From Candidatus Gastranaerophilales bacterium (GTDB lineage Bacteria > Cyanobacteriota > Vampirovibrionia > Gastranaerophilales > Gastranaerophilaceae): a DNA stretch of 39,595 nt. Below are positions 26,142 through 33,760 of the stretch, one piece after another. The position numbers and the translations under genes are program-made. The stretch spans positions 1-39,595 of the forward strand of contig CALVFU010000010.1 in NCBI GenBank assembly GCA_944326905.1, written 5' to 3'. The notes beneath the pieces were generated by a model, which did not search any database, was not told the origin of the DNA, and worked only from the letters and a program-made list of their open reading frames with translations. How positions within the stretch are numbered: the stretch's first letter is position 1; each line of letters opens with the position of its first letter.

Positions 26142-26618
26142 TTATTCTTTTATATTTTTTACATTTAAATTCCTCTTTTTAAAATCCAAATACCGAACAC
26201 ACTGTTTGACTCTGTCATATCCAAGCATTATACCCAGCATAAAATCTTGTTCCGGCGTTAATTCATTAAGCTTTGGATTGAATGTCTTTACAACATCCAC
26301 GCACGGTTTGGAGCCGAAATATACATTGATTTTATTTTTGTCGACATCATGAATTACGTAATCAATATTTTCATTTTGCAATCTCTGTTCAATAGGTTTA
26401 CGGTAAATAGATTTCTCTGTTGTTAAAATAAGATTTCGTATTCCTTTTTTAAATTCATAGATATGATGGTGGAAAACTCTCAAATCCGCATATTCTTTTT
26501 TTACACCCGGGGTTATTTTAGGCAGCCTGCTCTCAAATACAGGAGCTGTTTTTGTAATTCGTGCATTAAATCCAGCTGTTTTACCAGGATTATACTGTGC
26601 CACTATACTTACGTTCAT
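26142..26618 (-). CDS. DUF2023-like protein with N-terminal extension
   Basis: 158 residues. From about residue 48 the sequence matches what I recall of DUF2023: FHHHIYEFKKGIRNLILTT, YVIHDVDKNKINVYFG, then LTPEQDFMLGIMLGYDR and a Cys-x3-Tyr-Leu end. DUF2023 genes often neighbour flavodoxin in Bacteroidetes, so a flavin-linked role is possible but unproven. The first 45 residues are extra and basic, with GFNAR, recalling the N-terminal tag of the gene after recA. GGAGGG lies only three bases before the ATG, an unusually short spacing. It is divergent from ribD. Confidence 0.6.
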   Translation of the reverse strand: MNVSIVAQYNPGKTAGFNARITKTAPVFESRLPKITPGVKKEYADLRVFHHHIYEFKKGIRNLILTTEKSIYRKPIEQRLQNENIDYVIHDVDKNKINVYFGSKPCVDVVKTFNPKLNELTPEQDFMLGIMLGYDRVKQCVRYLDFKKRNLNVKNIKE

Positions 26619-26671
26619 AACCCTCCTTATTTGTTAGGCGCCTCTAACATTTATGTTACATTATTTGTATT

Positions 26672-26699
26672 TTGTTGTCAAGAGTTGAGGGTTTATACT
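26672..26699 (+). promoter_or_regulatory. Promoter close to the ribD start
   Basis: TTGTTG, a 16-base spacer and TATACT (26694-26699) place the transcription start about five bases before the ribD ATG at 26711. No Shine-Dalgarno fits in that space, so the mRNA is leaderless or nearly so. The -35 is weak. Confidence 0.35.
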
Positions 26700-26710
26700 A
26701 ATATTTTGTT

Positions 26711-27760
26711 ATGTATGAACAAGAAATGAAAAAGTGTTTCAGGCTTGCAAAGAAAGGCAGTGGCAAAACTTCACCAAACCCGCTTGTCGGTTGTGTAATC
26801 CTTGACAAAAACAATCGGGAAATTTCAAGCGGATATCACAAACAATACGGAGAAAACCACGCCGAGCGCGACGCATTATTAAAAATATCCAAAGAGCAGG
26901 CATGCGGAGGAACGCTGATTGTTAATCTTGAGCCGTGCAATCATTTTGGAAAAACACCGCCTTGCAGCGGTTTGATTATTGAGTACGGAATAAAAAAAGT
27001 TGTTATATCAAACCGCGACCCTAACCATATTGCAGCAGGCGGGCTTGAAAAATTACAAGCAGACGGTATAGAAGTTATAACAGGGGTTTTAGAAGAGGAG
27101 GGAAGATTCTTAAACCGAATTTTCTTTAAAAATATAATACAAAAGCAGCCATATATTGTACTAAAAACAGCTTCAACACTGGATGGCAAAATAGCTGCTT
27201 CAAGCGGGGATTCAAAATGGATTACATCAGAGGGTGCACGCAGACTTGCAAGAAAATTCAGGCAGGAGTACGATGCAATACTTACAACAGCTTCTACTGT
27301 TCTTGCTGATAATCCGATTATGAAACACAAGTTAAAAGTTATACTAGACAGTAAATGTAAATTGAATTTTTCCGAAAAAATATTTAACACTGGCAAAATA
27401 ATATTAATAAACAGTCAAGGGTGTGAATATAAAAAAGCACTGCCTAAAAATGTTGAAATTATTACTGCTGGGAGTTTAAACACACGATTAGATTTAAAAA
27501 ATATTTTTTCAAAATTATACTCAAAAAAAATAATGAGTATTTTCATAGAAGCAGGATCAAAGTTGAACGGAGAAATTATTAAGTATAACTTAGCCGATGA
27601 AATAATTCAGTTTACTGCTCCAAAAATACTCAATGATAATACAGGTTTAAGCTGCTTTAACGGCGCAAGTGTAAACTTGATAGCAGAAGCAAAACTTTTT
27701 AAACTTGTAGAATTAAAAACAGTACTTCCTGATTTTTATGCAAGATACATAAAAATATAA
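26711..27760 (+). CDS. ribD: Bifunctional riboflavin biosynthesis protein RibD
   Basis: 349 residues. The N-terminal deaminase domain (1-145) has the zinc site H50-A-E52 and C76/C85 (EPCNHFGKTPPC), removing the amino group from the pyrimidine intermediate. The C-terminal reductase domain (about 148-349) has KTASTLDGKIAASSGDSKWIT and the TVLADNP turn, and reduces the ribosyl chain with NADPH. Length and order are those of classical RibD. The first ATG lacks a Shine-Dalgarno; a second ATG at codon 6 is possible but would clip the first helix. No other rib gene is in the window. Confidence 0.94.
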   Translation: MYEQEMKKCFRLAKKGSGKTSPNPLVGCVILDKNNREISSGYHKQYGENHAERDALLKISKEQACGGTLIVNLEPCNHFGKTPPCSGLIIEYGIKKVVISNRDPNHIAAGGLEKLQADGIEVITGVLEEEGRFLNRIFFKNIIQKQPYIVLKTASTLDGKIAASSGDSKWITSEGARRLARKFRQEYDAILTTASTVLADNPIMKHKLKVILDSKCKLNFSEKIFNTGKIILINSQGCEYKKALPKNVEIITAGSLNTRLDLKNIFSKLYSKKIMSIFIEAGSKLNGEIIKYNLADEIIQFTAPKILNDNTGLSCFNGASVNLIAEAKLFKLVELKTVLPDFYARYIKI

Positions 27761-27902
27761 AATTTATTCATCTTTGCCAAACAGTTTGAATTCAGACTTA
27801 AAAAGCAGGAATATTAATATTATTAACAACAAGTTTTCGATTATACACAAATATTGAGCGGCATACCATAAAATGGAACAAATCCTTTGTATGGAGGTAA
27901 AA

Positions 27903-28568
27903 ATGCAGCAAACGATAAATGTATTGTCCGTCGAAGACCAAAAATTAATGAGAATCGGCATAAAATCACTTTTTACAGACTACCCGGAAATACAAATAAC
28001 AGCCGAAGCGAGAGACGGTAAAGAAGCAATAGAAAAAGCAAAACTTACCAAGCCGGATATAGTATTAATGGATATAGGGCTCCCTGATATCAGCGGAATA
28101 GAAGCTACAAAAAAAATTCTTGAACATAACAATAATATAAAAGTAGTGATGCTGACTTCACACATATCTGAACAGGAGGTAATTGATTCATTAACAGCAG
28201 GTGCAAGCGCTTATGTTCTTAAAGATATTGTAACAGAAGTCTTGATGATGGTTATAAAAACGGTTAAACAAGGAGCAATGTGGCTTGATCCGCACGTAGT
28301 ACCATTCATAAGAGAGAAAAACTGCGGAATTATACCACCAAGACAATTATCGCGCGCAGTGTTTAAAGAAAGACACTCTAATTTAACCCAAAGAGAGTAC
28401 GAAGTGTTAAAACTTGTTGTAGACGGGCAGTCTAACAGCCAAATTGCAAAAACGCTGACAATAAGCGAGCATACCGCAAAAGCGCACGTATGTAATATAA
28501 TACAAAAGCTTGTAGTTGATGACAGAACGCAGGCGGCAGTAAAGGCGCTCAAGGAAGGACTTGTGTAG
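27903..28568 (+). CDS. NarL/FixJ-type response regulator
   Basis: 221 residues from the ATG with a GGAGG five bases upstream; an in-frame ATG at 27873 lacks a ribosome binding site. The receiver domain has E11/D12, phosphoacceptor D57 (IVLMDIGLPD), T85 and K107. The C-terminal LuxR-type helix-turn-helix begins NLTQREYEVLKLVVDGQSN and includes TISEHTAKAHV. It would control transcription after phosphorylation by a histidine kinase; no kinase is nearby, so it is an orphan in this window. It stands alone, with divergent repeat DNA after it. Confidence 0.92.
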   Translation: MQQTINVLSVEDQKLMRIGIKSLFTDYPEIQITAEARDGKEAIEKAKLTKPDIVLMDIGLPDISGIEATKKILEHNNNIKVVMLTSHISEQEVIDSLTAGASAYVLKDIVTEVLMMVIKTVKQGAMWLDPHVVPFIREKNCGIIPPRQLSRAVFKERHSNLTQREYEVLKLVVDGQSNSQIAKTLTISEHTAKAHVCNIIQKLVVDDRTQAAVKALKEGLV

Positions 28569-28578
28569 TTTTTTTGTG

Positions 28579-28738
28579 AGTGACTGCCAAATCGGCTGGT
28601 CTATAACTCGCAAAAATGTGTTTTTTTTCGCACGCTATCCCGCTCATAGTTTTTGTTGGACAAGTGTGAAGTGTGCCCAACCGACTAGTCTATTGCTTAC
28701 AAAAATGTGTCTTTTCGTGTGCTATTCCCCTTGCAGGT
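28579..28738 (+). repeat. Two diverged direct repeats after the response regulator
   Basis: About 28579-28650 and 28669-28738 align at roughly two thirds identity, sharing TGCC, GTCTAT, CAAAAATGTGT and GTGCTAT/ACGCTAT blocks in the same order. No frame runs through them. They may be old copies of a small RNA or of a regulatory site; the rest of the gap 28569-28836 is AT-rich. Confidence 0.5.
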
Positions 28739-28836
28739 AATTTTATAAATTTTTCTTAATGCTTCGTTACAAAAACTGGAAATCATTTTTCTTCTCAGCT
28801 AAAATGTAAATTGTAGTATTTTAGAGGAATTTTGGG

Positions 28837-29334
28837 ATGAATATTAAAGAAGATAAGATTTTATTACCAGAAGAAGTTAGAAAAATTTTAAATGCAGACA
28901 ACAGAGAAATTGTTGATTTGTGCAAACAAACCTCTGTTTTACCCAAAAAGAACCGCGAAGGTCAGTTGTATTTTTCACTGGACGAAGTAAAACGCCTTAA
29001 AAAAGCAAAAGAAAACAGAATGGCATCAGCAAATGCAATTGCAGCAGGAGGAAATTCTCAAGCGGTTGTTAATAACCTCTTATCTACCTTGAAAACATTG
29101 GAAAATAACTTGACTTCTTCAGTAGAAAAAGTTTTGGATGACAAGCTGGAAGGGATTGATGATTTGATTATTGAGTTTGTCCGCTGCAAAACTGAAAATG
29201 AAAGTCTTAAAAATAAAATTAACGAATTAAATAAAGAGAATTTCAATCTTAAAATGGCAGTAAATAGTTTTAAACCTGTTATGTGCGGGCTTTTTATAAA
29301 AAAAGAAGATAATAACAATAATATTTTATTTTAA
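28837..29334 (+). CDS. HTH and coiled-coil protein upstream of recA
   Basis: 165 residues. Residues 8-55 look like a MerR/excisionase-type winged helix: LLPEEVRKILN, then REIVDLCKQ, a K-rich turn and GQLYFSLDEVKRLKK. A linker with an Ala/Asn/Gly cluster (AIAAGGNSQAVVNN) leads to a coiled coil (about 80-145) with leucine spacing, as in small DNA-binding or partition-associated proteins. The start has AGAGGAA 8-9 bases upstream. It ends 39 bases before the recA start and is likely co-transcribed with it, but no LexA-like box is visible. Its function is unknown. Confidence 0.65.
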   Translation: MNIKEDKILLPEEVRKILNADNREIVDLCKQTSVLPKKNREGQLYFSLDEVKRLKKAKENRMASANAIAAGGNSQAVVNNLLSTLKTLENNLTSSVEKVLDDKLEGIDDLIIEFVRCKTENESLKNKINELNKENFNLKMAVNSFKPVMCGLFIKKEDNNNNILF

Positions 29335-29373
29335 TTTATGAACGTGTTACCAGACACGGGTTTGGGGTGTAGG

Positions 29374-30390
29374 ATGGCAGAAGAAGCAGTAAAATCAACA
29401 AACAATGAGGAAAGAAGCAAAGCGCTTAAGCTTGCTATTGAGAAAATAGAAAAAGATTTCGGAAAAGGATCTATAATGAAGCTCGGTGACAAGCCGGCAA
29501 TTAATGTAGAAGCTATTCCAACAGGTTCGCTGGCGCTTGATATAGCCTTAGGTATAGGCGGAGTTCCCCGCGGCAGAATCATAGAAATCTACGGACCAGA
29601 ATCATCAGGCAAAACAACATTGGCTCAGCATATTGTTGCTGAATGCCAAAAAAAAGGTGGAATTGCCGCATTTGTCGATGCTGAGCACGCTCTTGATCCC
29701 GATTACGCAAGGAATTTAGGCGTTAATATAGATGAACTCCTGATTTCTCAGCCGGATACAGGTGAACAGGCTCTTGATATTACAGAAGAACTTGTACGAT
29801 CAGGCGCAGTTGATGTTGTTGTTGTAGACTCGGTTGCGGCCCTTGTTCCTAAAGCTGAAATTGAAGGTTCAATGGAAGAACAGCAAATGGGATTGCAGGC
29901 AAGACTTATGTCTAAAGCACTGAGAAAATTAACAGGTATAATCGGTAAGACTAATACTACAGTTATATTTATTAACCAGTTAAGACAAAAAATTGGTGTA
30001 ATGTATGGCAACCCGGAAGTTACAACAGGCGGTAACGCTTTAAAATACTATGCGTCAGTACGTTTGGAAATAAGGCGTGTGGAGGGGCTTAAAGGTGATG
30101 GTGAAGATATAGGAAACCATGTACGAGTAAAAGTCCTTAAAAATAAAGTTGCGCCTCCGTTTAGAACTGCCGAGTTTGATATTATTTTCGGTAAAGGTAT
30201 TTGCAAAGTCGGAAATATATTAGATGTTGCAGTAAATCTTAATATAGTAAAAAAAGCAGGTGCATGGTTCAGTTATAACGAAGAAAAATTGGGACAAGGC
30301 AGAGACAAAGCTAAAGAAGTTTTAACAAACAATCCTGATCTATTGGCAGAAATTGAAGAACTGGTAAGAAAAAAATTAAGTGAGAATTAA
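29374..30390 (+). CDS. recA: Recombinase RecA
   Basis: 338 residues from the chosen ATG ([11 protein letters not shown]), preceded by GGGGTG. An in-frame ATG 12 codons upstream has no ribosome binding site and adds residues not typical of RecA. The core is conserved: [12 protein letters not shown], Walker [33 protein letters not shown], the [20 protein letters not shown] loop region, and the C-terminal domain. RecA forms filaments on single-stranded DNA for recombination and SOS induction. Its last 11 bases overlap the next gene. No obvious LexA operator precedes it. Confidence 0.97.
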   Translation: MAEEAVKSTNNEERSKALKLAIEKIEKDFGKGSIMKLGDKPAINVEAIPTGSLALDIALGIGGVPRGRIIEIYGPESSGKTTLAQHIVAECQKKGGIAAFVDAEHALDPDYARNLGVNIDELLISQPDTGEQALDITEELVRSGAVDVVVVDSVAALVPKAEIEGSMEEQQMGLQARLMSKALRKLTGIIGKTNTTVIFINQLRQKIGVMYGNPEVTTGGNALKYYASVRLEIRRVEGLKGDGEDIGNHVRVKVLKNKVAPPFRTAEFDIIFGKGICKVGNILDVAVNLNIVKKAGAWFSYNEEKLGQGRDKAKEVLTNNPDLLAEIEELVRKKLSEN

Positions 30391-30853
30391 TAAATTAACA
30401 AATATTAATACTAAATCTTTTAGGGCAGGCTGCGCAAATACAGAAATAAGAAGCCTGCTTTCTTCTGTACCGGCTATGGTTGAAAACGCAATAGAAAACC
30501 CGCAGCAAGATATATTGGTTTTAACTGATGGAAAAGATAAAGAAATGGTTAAAACAGTAAATGGTAAAAAAGTTTGTATAAGCGAATTTTATGGCGGCGG
30601 AATTGCGGTGCAGATAGCAGATACACAAAATGAAATTGTAGATGTTTTTTATCATACACCAAACGATTGTGCCGGCGATAAATATTGCAAATATAAAGAT
30701 AAAAAACTTTTTCCATGGTTTCTGGGTGCCGATGAGAAACTCTTTAGCAAACATTTGAATAATATGAGTAAATCCGAATTAGAAAATGTTAAATATTTGT
30801 TAAAAACATATCTCCCTGAATTTATACTGCAAAAAGCCCCCAAAAAGGTTTAG
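30380..30853 (+). CDS. Unknown protein overlapping the recA end
   Basis: 157 residues, family not recognised. The start overlaps the end of recA by 11 bases, so it is probably translated from the recA message. The N-terminus is basic with SFRAGCAN near residue 14. The middle contains [14 protein letters not shown], a beta-rich patch, and a Cys pair in [15 protein letters not shown]. The C-terminal third is helical and Lys-rich. There is no signal peptide. The linkage to recA may reflect shared expression rather than a repair role. Confidence 0.7.
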   Translation: MRINKLTNINTKSFRAGCANTEIRSLLSSVPAMVENAIENPQQDILVLTDGKDKEMVKTVNGKKVCISEFYGGGIAVQIADTQNEIVDVFYHTPNDCAGDKYCKYKDKKLFPWFLGADEKLFSKHLNNMSKSELENVKYLLKTYLPEFILQKAPKKV

Positions 30854-30876
30854 TATAAAAATTTAAGCGTCTACGG

Positions 30877-30904
30877 TTGAAAAAGTACAGCTTGCATGTA
30901 ATAA
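30877..30904 (+). promoter_or_regulatory. Promoter of the 6S-like RNA
   Basis: TTGAAA (30877-30882), a 16-base spacer and TAATAA (30899-30904), with TG just before it as in an extended -10. The predicted start near 30911 is exactly where the long closing stem begins, which supports a dedicated small-RNA transcript. Confidence 0.55.
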
Positions 30905-30910
30905 TATTAT

Positions 30911-31086
30911 TGCTTTATGCAGGTGTTTATTTTGTTCCTACATCTTTAATAAAAGGGAGAGTAAGCTCTTTGACTATGAAGTATACCCGCCGATTAAAAT
31001 CGCCAGCGGGAAATGGATTTAATAAGGCGCTCACCCACCTGCTGACTTAGCAGGTAACAAAATCGCATCTGTATAAGGCTTTTTTA
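30911..31086 (+). ncRNA. ssrS: Structured small RNA, probable 6S RNA
   Basis: A transcript of about 175 nt with a long closing stem. The 5' strand, GCTTTATGCAGGTG then TTTTGTTCCT, pairs with AGGTAACAAAA and GCATCTGTATAAGGC at the 3' end (G-U pairs and a small bulge). It encloses a large bubble with internal hairpins (CCCGC...GCGGG; AAAGGGAG...CTCTTT). An alternative 3' hairpin, ACCTGCT/AGCAGGT, competes with the inner part of the stem. T runs follow at 31080. A closed long duplex with a central bubble, a competing 3' hairpin and this length are the features of 6S RNA, which binds and restrains RNA polymerase. I cannot run a covariance model, so another structured RNA remains possible. The remaining gap to 31290 is AT-rich and includes a TGCC-CTAA-GGCA mini-hairpin. 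Confidence 0.6.
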
Positions 31087-31290
31087 TTTTTAATTAAAAA
31101 AAATCATCTATCTGACGTATACTAAAAATAAATTGTAAATTTTGTTGCAAATATTAGAAAAATATAGTATAAATAAAAATAATGCCCTAAGGCAGTTATA
31201 TAATCCGTAAAATCTTAATTATAAGTTTATTAAGATAAAATCATACAAATGAATGTTACAGCAGGAATAAGCCTAAAGTAAAATCAATTG

Positions 31291-31296
31291 TATAAT
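31291..31296 (+). promoter_or_regulatory. -10 element of the secretion/pilus operon
   Basis: A perfect TATAAT, 20 bases before the ATG at 31317 with GTGAGAG between. No clear -35 is present. A second candidate pair, TTGCAA with TATAAA near 31145-31175, lies farther upstream. Confidence 0.4.
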
Positions 31297-31316
31297 AGAT
31301 GTGAGAGTATAAAAAG

Positions 31317-32036
31317 ATGTTTAAAAACATAGCAAATATTGATTCTTTTTTAAGTGATAGGGATTACTCAACAAATGTGCTGCCCTTATTAGAAGAAACT
31401 GAGGTAAATGAAGAAATTAAACCTGCCAAAAAAAATAATAAAGCAAAAATGCTTATATTATTGCTGCTAACTGCAATAATCGGAACAGGTACAGGTACAG
31501 CCTGCTATCAAAAAATAGTCTCAATAGATACAGGCAGCAGTATAATTGGTGATTTATTTAATGAAAACGTATTAAACGAAGTTTATCCAGAGAGCGCAGC
31601 TATATCAGCTACAAGCACGAAGCGCGAAATTATATCCGTACCGCGGGCAATAACTAAGGCAGATCCTTTTATGCCGTATAAAGATGTTTCGGTTACATTC
31701 AATACTCCTCCAAACTTTGAGCTGCTGGAGCCGCCGGAAACAACTAGTGAAGGTTCAGATGCCGCAAGGGTTATGGATGTATCAATTTCAGGTATACTTT
31801 ATGATTTATGCTCCCCATCAGCAATTCTTAATATTGAAGGAAGCGATCATTTAGTTAAAGAGGGCGATAGCATAAGTAATTACAAAATACTAAGAATTAC
31901 CAAAGATTCTGTAACGGTGCAGCTTGGCAAGAATATTTACCGTGCGGGAATAGGTGAAATGTTAACAACAAATGATATTCATTATAATAAAGTTTCTAAT
32001 TTAGACAGCAAATTCGGAGGCAAGAATGATAAGTAA
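31317..32036 (+). CDS. PilP/GspC-like inner-membrane pilus/secretion protein
   Basis: 239 residues: a cytoplasmic N-tail (about 1-42), one membrane helix (about 43-62), then a periplasmic linker and a beta domain (about 150-222). The domain has DVSISGILYD, SAILNIEGSDHLVKEGD and the VTVQLGKNIYRAG end. This is the layout of GspC HR / PilP domains, which connect the inner-membrane platform to the secretin. ADPFMPY precedes the domain, as is common in PilP. It opens the operon, and its end overlaps the secretin start by 11 bases. Confidence 0.75.
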   Translation: MFKNIANIDSFLSDRDYSTNVLPLLEETEVNEEIKPAKKNNKAKMLILLLLTAIIGTGTGTACYQKIVSIDTGSSIIGDLFNENVLNEVYPESAAISATSTKREIISVPRAITKADPFMPYKDVSVTFNTPPNFELLEPPETTSEGSDAARVMDVSISGILYDLCSPSAILNIEGSDHLVKEGDSISNYKILRITKDSVTVQLGKNIYRAGIGEMLTTNDIHYNKVSNLDSKFGGKNDK

Positions 32037-33747
32037 GAATATAGGAAAAATATTACTATCAGCCGCATTGTTATTATCTGCTCCGGCAGTAATGGCTTTG
32101 GGCGATGATGTTTATGAAGGCTCATACAGCCAGCTCAAACTTGATGCAAATGTTTCAATTACAGATAAAACTGATAAAATGAATCTTTCTTTGAGAGATT
32201 CTGATGTTCAGCAAGTTTTACGTATGTTTGCAGATAAAGCAGGGTTAAATATTATATTTCATTCTTCAGTCTCCGGCAATGTAACATTAGACCTTGTTGA
32301 TGTAACATTAAATGATGCCTTTAAGCTTGTTTTAAAAATCAGCGGCTTAACTTACTATCTTGAAGACAAAACTCTTGTTGTAATGTCTAAAGACGCTGCC
32401 AGCAATGAAATTTTTGCGTCAAAAAATATGACTGTAATCCCGGTTAAATATGTTGATGCAGCCAAAATAGCAGAATTTTTAAACAAAAATATATTTAGCA
32501 AAAAGAGAATGGGATTATCAACCACTGAAATTGTTACAGTAAATACTGCAACAAATGAACTGCTTATTTTCGGTATGGAAAATGATGTAAAAATTGCACA
32601 GGAAATAATTGACCAATTTGATAAAAAGCCGGCATCAGCAACTTATATAGTAAACCATACAACACCTGCTGAGATGGCTTCAATGATATGTAATATGCTT
32701 TCACCTGGAGCAGGCGGCGGTGGCGGCGGACAGTCGGCACCGAGTTCTGACAGCGGGGCTCCGTCCGGCTTTGCTGCTGACGGCGGGTCTTCTGATATTA
32801 AGTTAGGCGAAAGTTTTACAGCATGTACATTATCAGGTTCTGTAGGTTCAGGAAGCGCTACACCGTTTAGCGCTCAGCAGCTGAAAGTATCCTATTTTCC
32901 GCAAAGAGGTACTATTAAAGTAATGGGCGGCTCTCAATCACAGTTAGATTTAATCGGTGATTTTATAAAAGAAAACGATGTTAAACAGCCGCAAGCTTTT
33001 GTAGAGTTATCAATACTTGAATTAACTGAAGACGGGAGCAAAGAGTTCAACAATACTTGGAACGTAACCGGCGGAGATATAACATTTACCGCAGATGGAA
33101 ACGGGACAACCATACGCCATGCAAAGAATGAAAGCCGTATGAAGATAGCTTGGGAAATGACATACTTACTTTCGACTGAAAAAGCTAGAATCCTTGCTAA
33201 TCCAAAGTTAATAGTAACAAATGGAAAAGAATCAGTTATCGACCTTACACAAGATTACCTGGAAAGTGTAGACGTTGAGTTCTTGCAAACATCAGGCGCA
33301 GGGGCTTCTGCAGTTGCACAAAAAACTTATAACATTGGATCTGACCAAGGTTTGAAAGTTACATTTACACCGTTTATATCACCAGAAGGATATGTAACAT
33401 TAAATATTATTCCTGAATATTCAACACAAGCCGGTCAAATTATGGATACCGAGTATGATGAAGAAACCGGGGCAAGGCAGCCTTATATAGCAGCAACATT
33501 GCTAGCGAGAAGAAATCTTGATCTTAAAAATGTCAGAATAAAAGATGGTGAAACTCTTATAATCGGCGGATTAATCCAAGAACAAACTAATAAGTCTGTA
33601 AATAAAATACCTATCTTAGGTGATTTGCCGGGGATTGGAGCAGCTTTCAGATCTTCTACAAACAATAAAGTTAAAACAGAGTTAGTTATAATGATTACGC
33701 CAAAAATAATCAAAGATAACGAAGACGTAAATGTAAACAATTTATAA
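32026..33747 (+). CDS. gspD: Secretin (GspD/PilQ family)
   Basis: 573 residues with a signal peptide (MISKNIGKILLSAALLLSAPAVMA). The N0 domain (about 45-118: LRDSDVQQVLRMFADKAGLN) and an N1-type domain (about 130-195: VPVKYVDAAKIAEFLN) follow. A Gly-rich loop then occurs near 226. The secretin core (about 320-565) includes ILANPKLIVTNGKES and the LLARRNLDLKNVRIKDGETLIIGGLI signature. It forms the outer-membrane gate of a type II secretion or type IV pilus machine. Overlap with the upstream gene and GGAGG five bases before the ATG give coupled translation. Pilus and secretion versions cannot be separated from this gene alone. Confidence 0.93.
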   Translation: MISKNIGKILLSAALLLSAPAVMALGDDVYEGSYSQLKLDANVSITDKTDKMNLSLRDSDVQQVLRMFADKAGLNIIFHSSVSGNVTLDLVDVTLNDAFKLVLKISGLTYYLEDKTLVVMSKDAASNEIFASKNMTVIPVKYVDAAKIAEFLNKNIFSKKRMGLSTTEIVTVNTATNELLIFGMENDVKIAQEIIDQFDKKPASATYIVNHTTPAEMASMICNMLSPGAGGGGGGQSAPSSDSGAPSGFAADGGSSDIKLGESFTACTLSGSVGSGSATPFSAQQLKVSYFPQRGTIKVMGGSQSQLDLIGDFIKENDVKQPQAFVELSILELTEDGSKEFNNTWNVTGGDITFTADGNGTTIRHAKNESRMKIAWEMTYLLSTEKARILANPKLIVTNGKESVIDLTQDYLESVDVEFLQTSGAGASAVAQKTYNIGSDQGLKVTFTPFISPEGYVTLNIIPEYSTQAGQIMDTEYDEETGARQPYIAATLLARRNLDLKNVRIKDGETLIIGGLIQEQTNKSVNKIPILGDLPGIGAAFRSSTNNKVKTELVIMITPKIIKDNEDVNVNNL

Positions 33748-33760
33748 AACAGAAACAATT

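Noticed and set aside
26941..27396. 151-codon minus-strand frame inside ribD
   Set aside because: It is a shadow of conserved RibD coding sequence, with no start signals.
27764..27961. 65-codon minus-strand hydrophobic frame between ribD and the response regulator
   Set aside because: It overlaps the start and ribosome binding site of the response regulator and has no ribosome binding site of its own.
28569..28836. tRNA or riboswitch in the gap before the HTH gene
   Set aside because: No cloverleaf or known aptamer core could be traced; only diverged direct repeats are visible.
29338..29373. Upstream in-frame start for recA
   Set aside because: No ribosome binding site, and the 12 extra residues do not resemble RecA N-termini; the ATG at 29374 is better.
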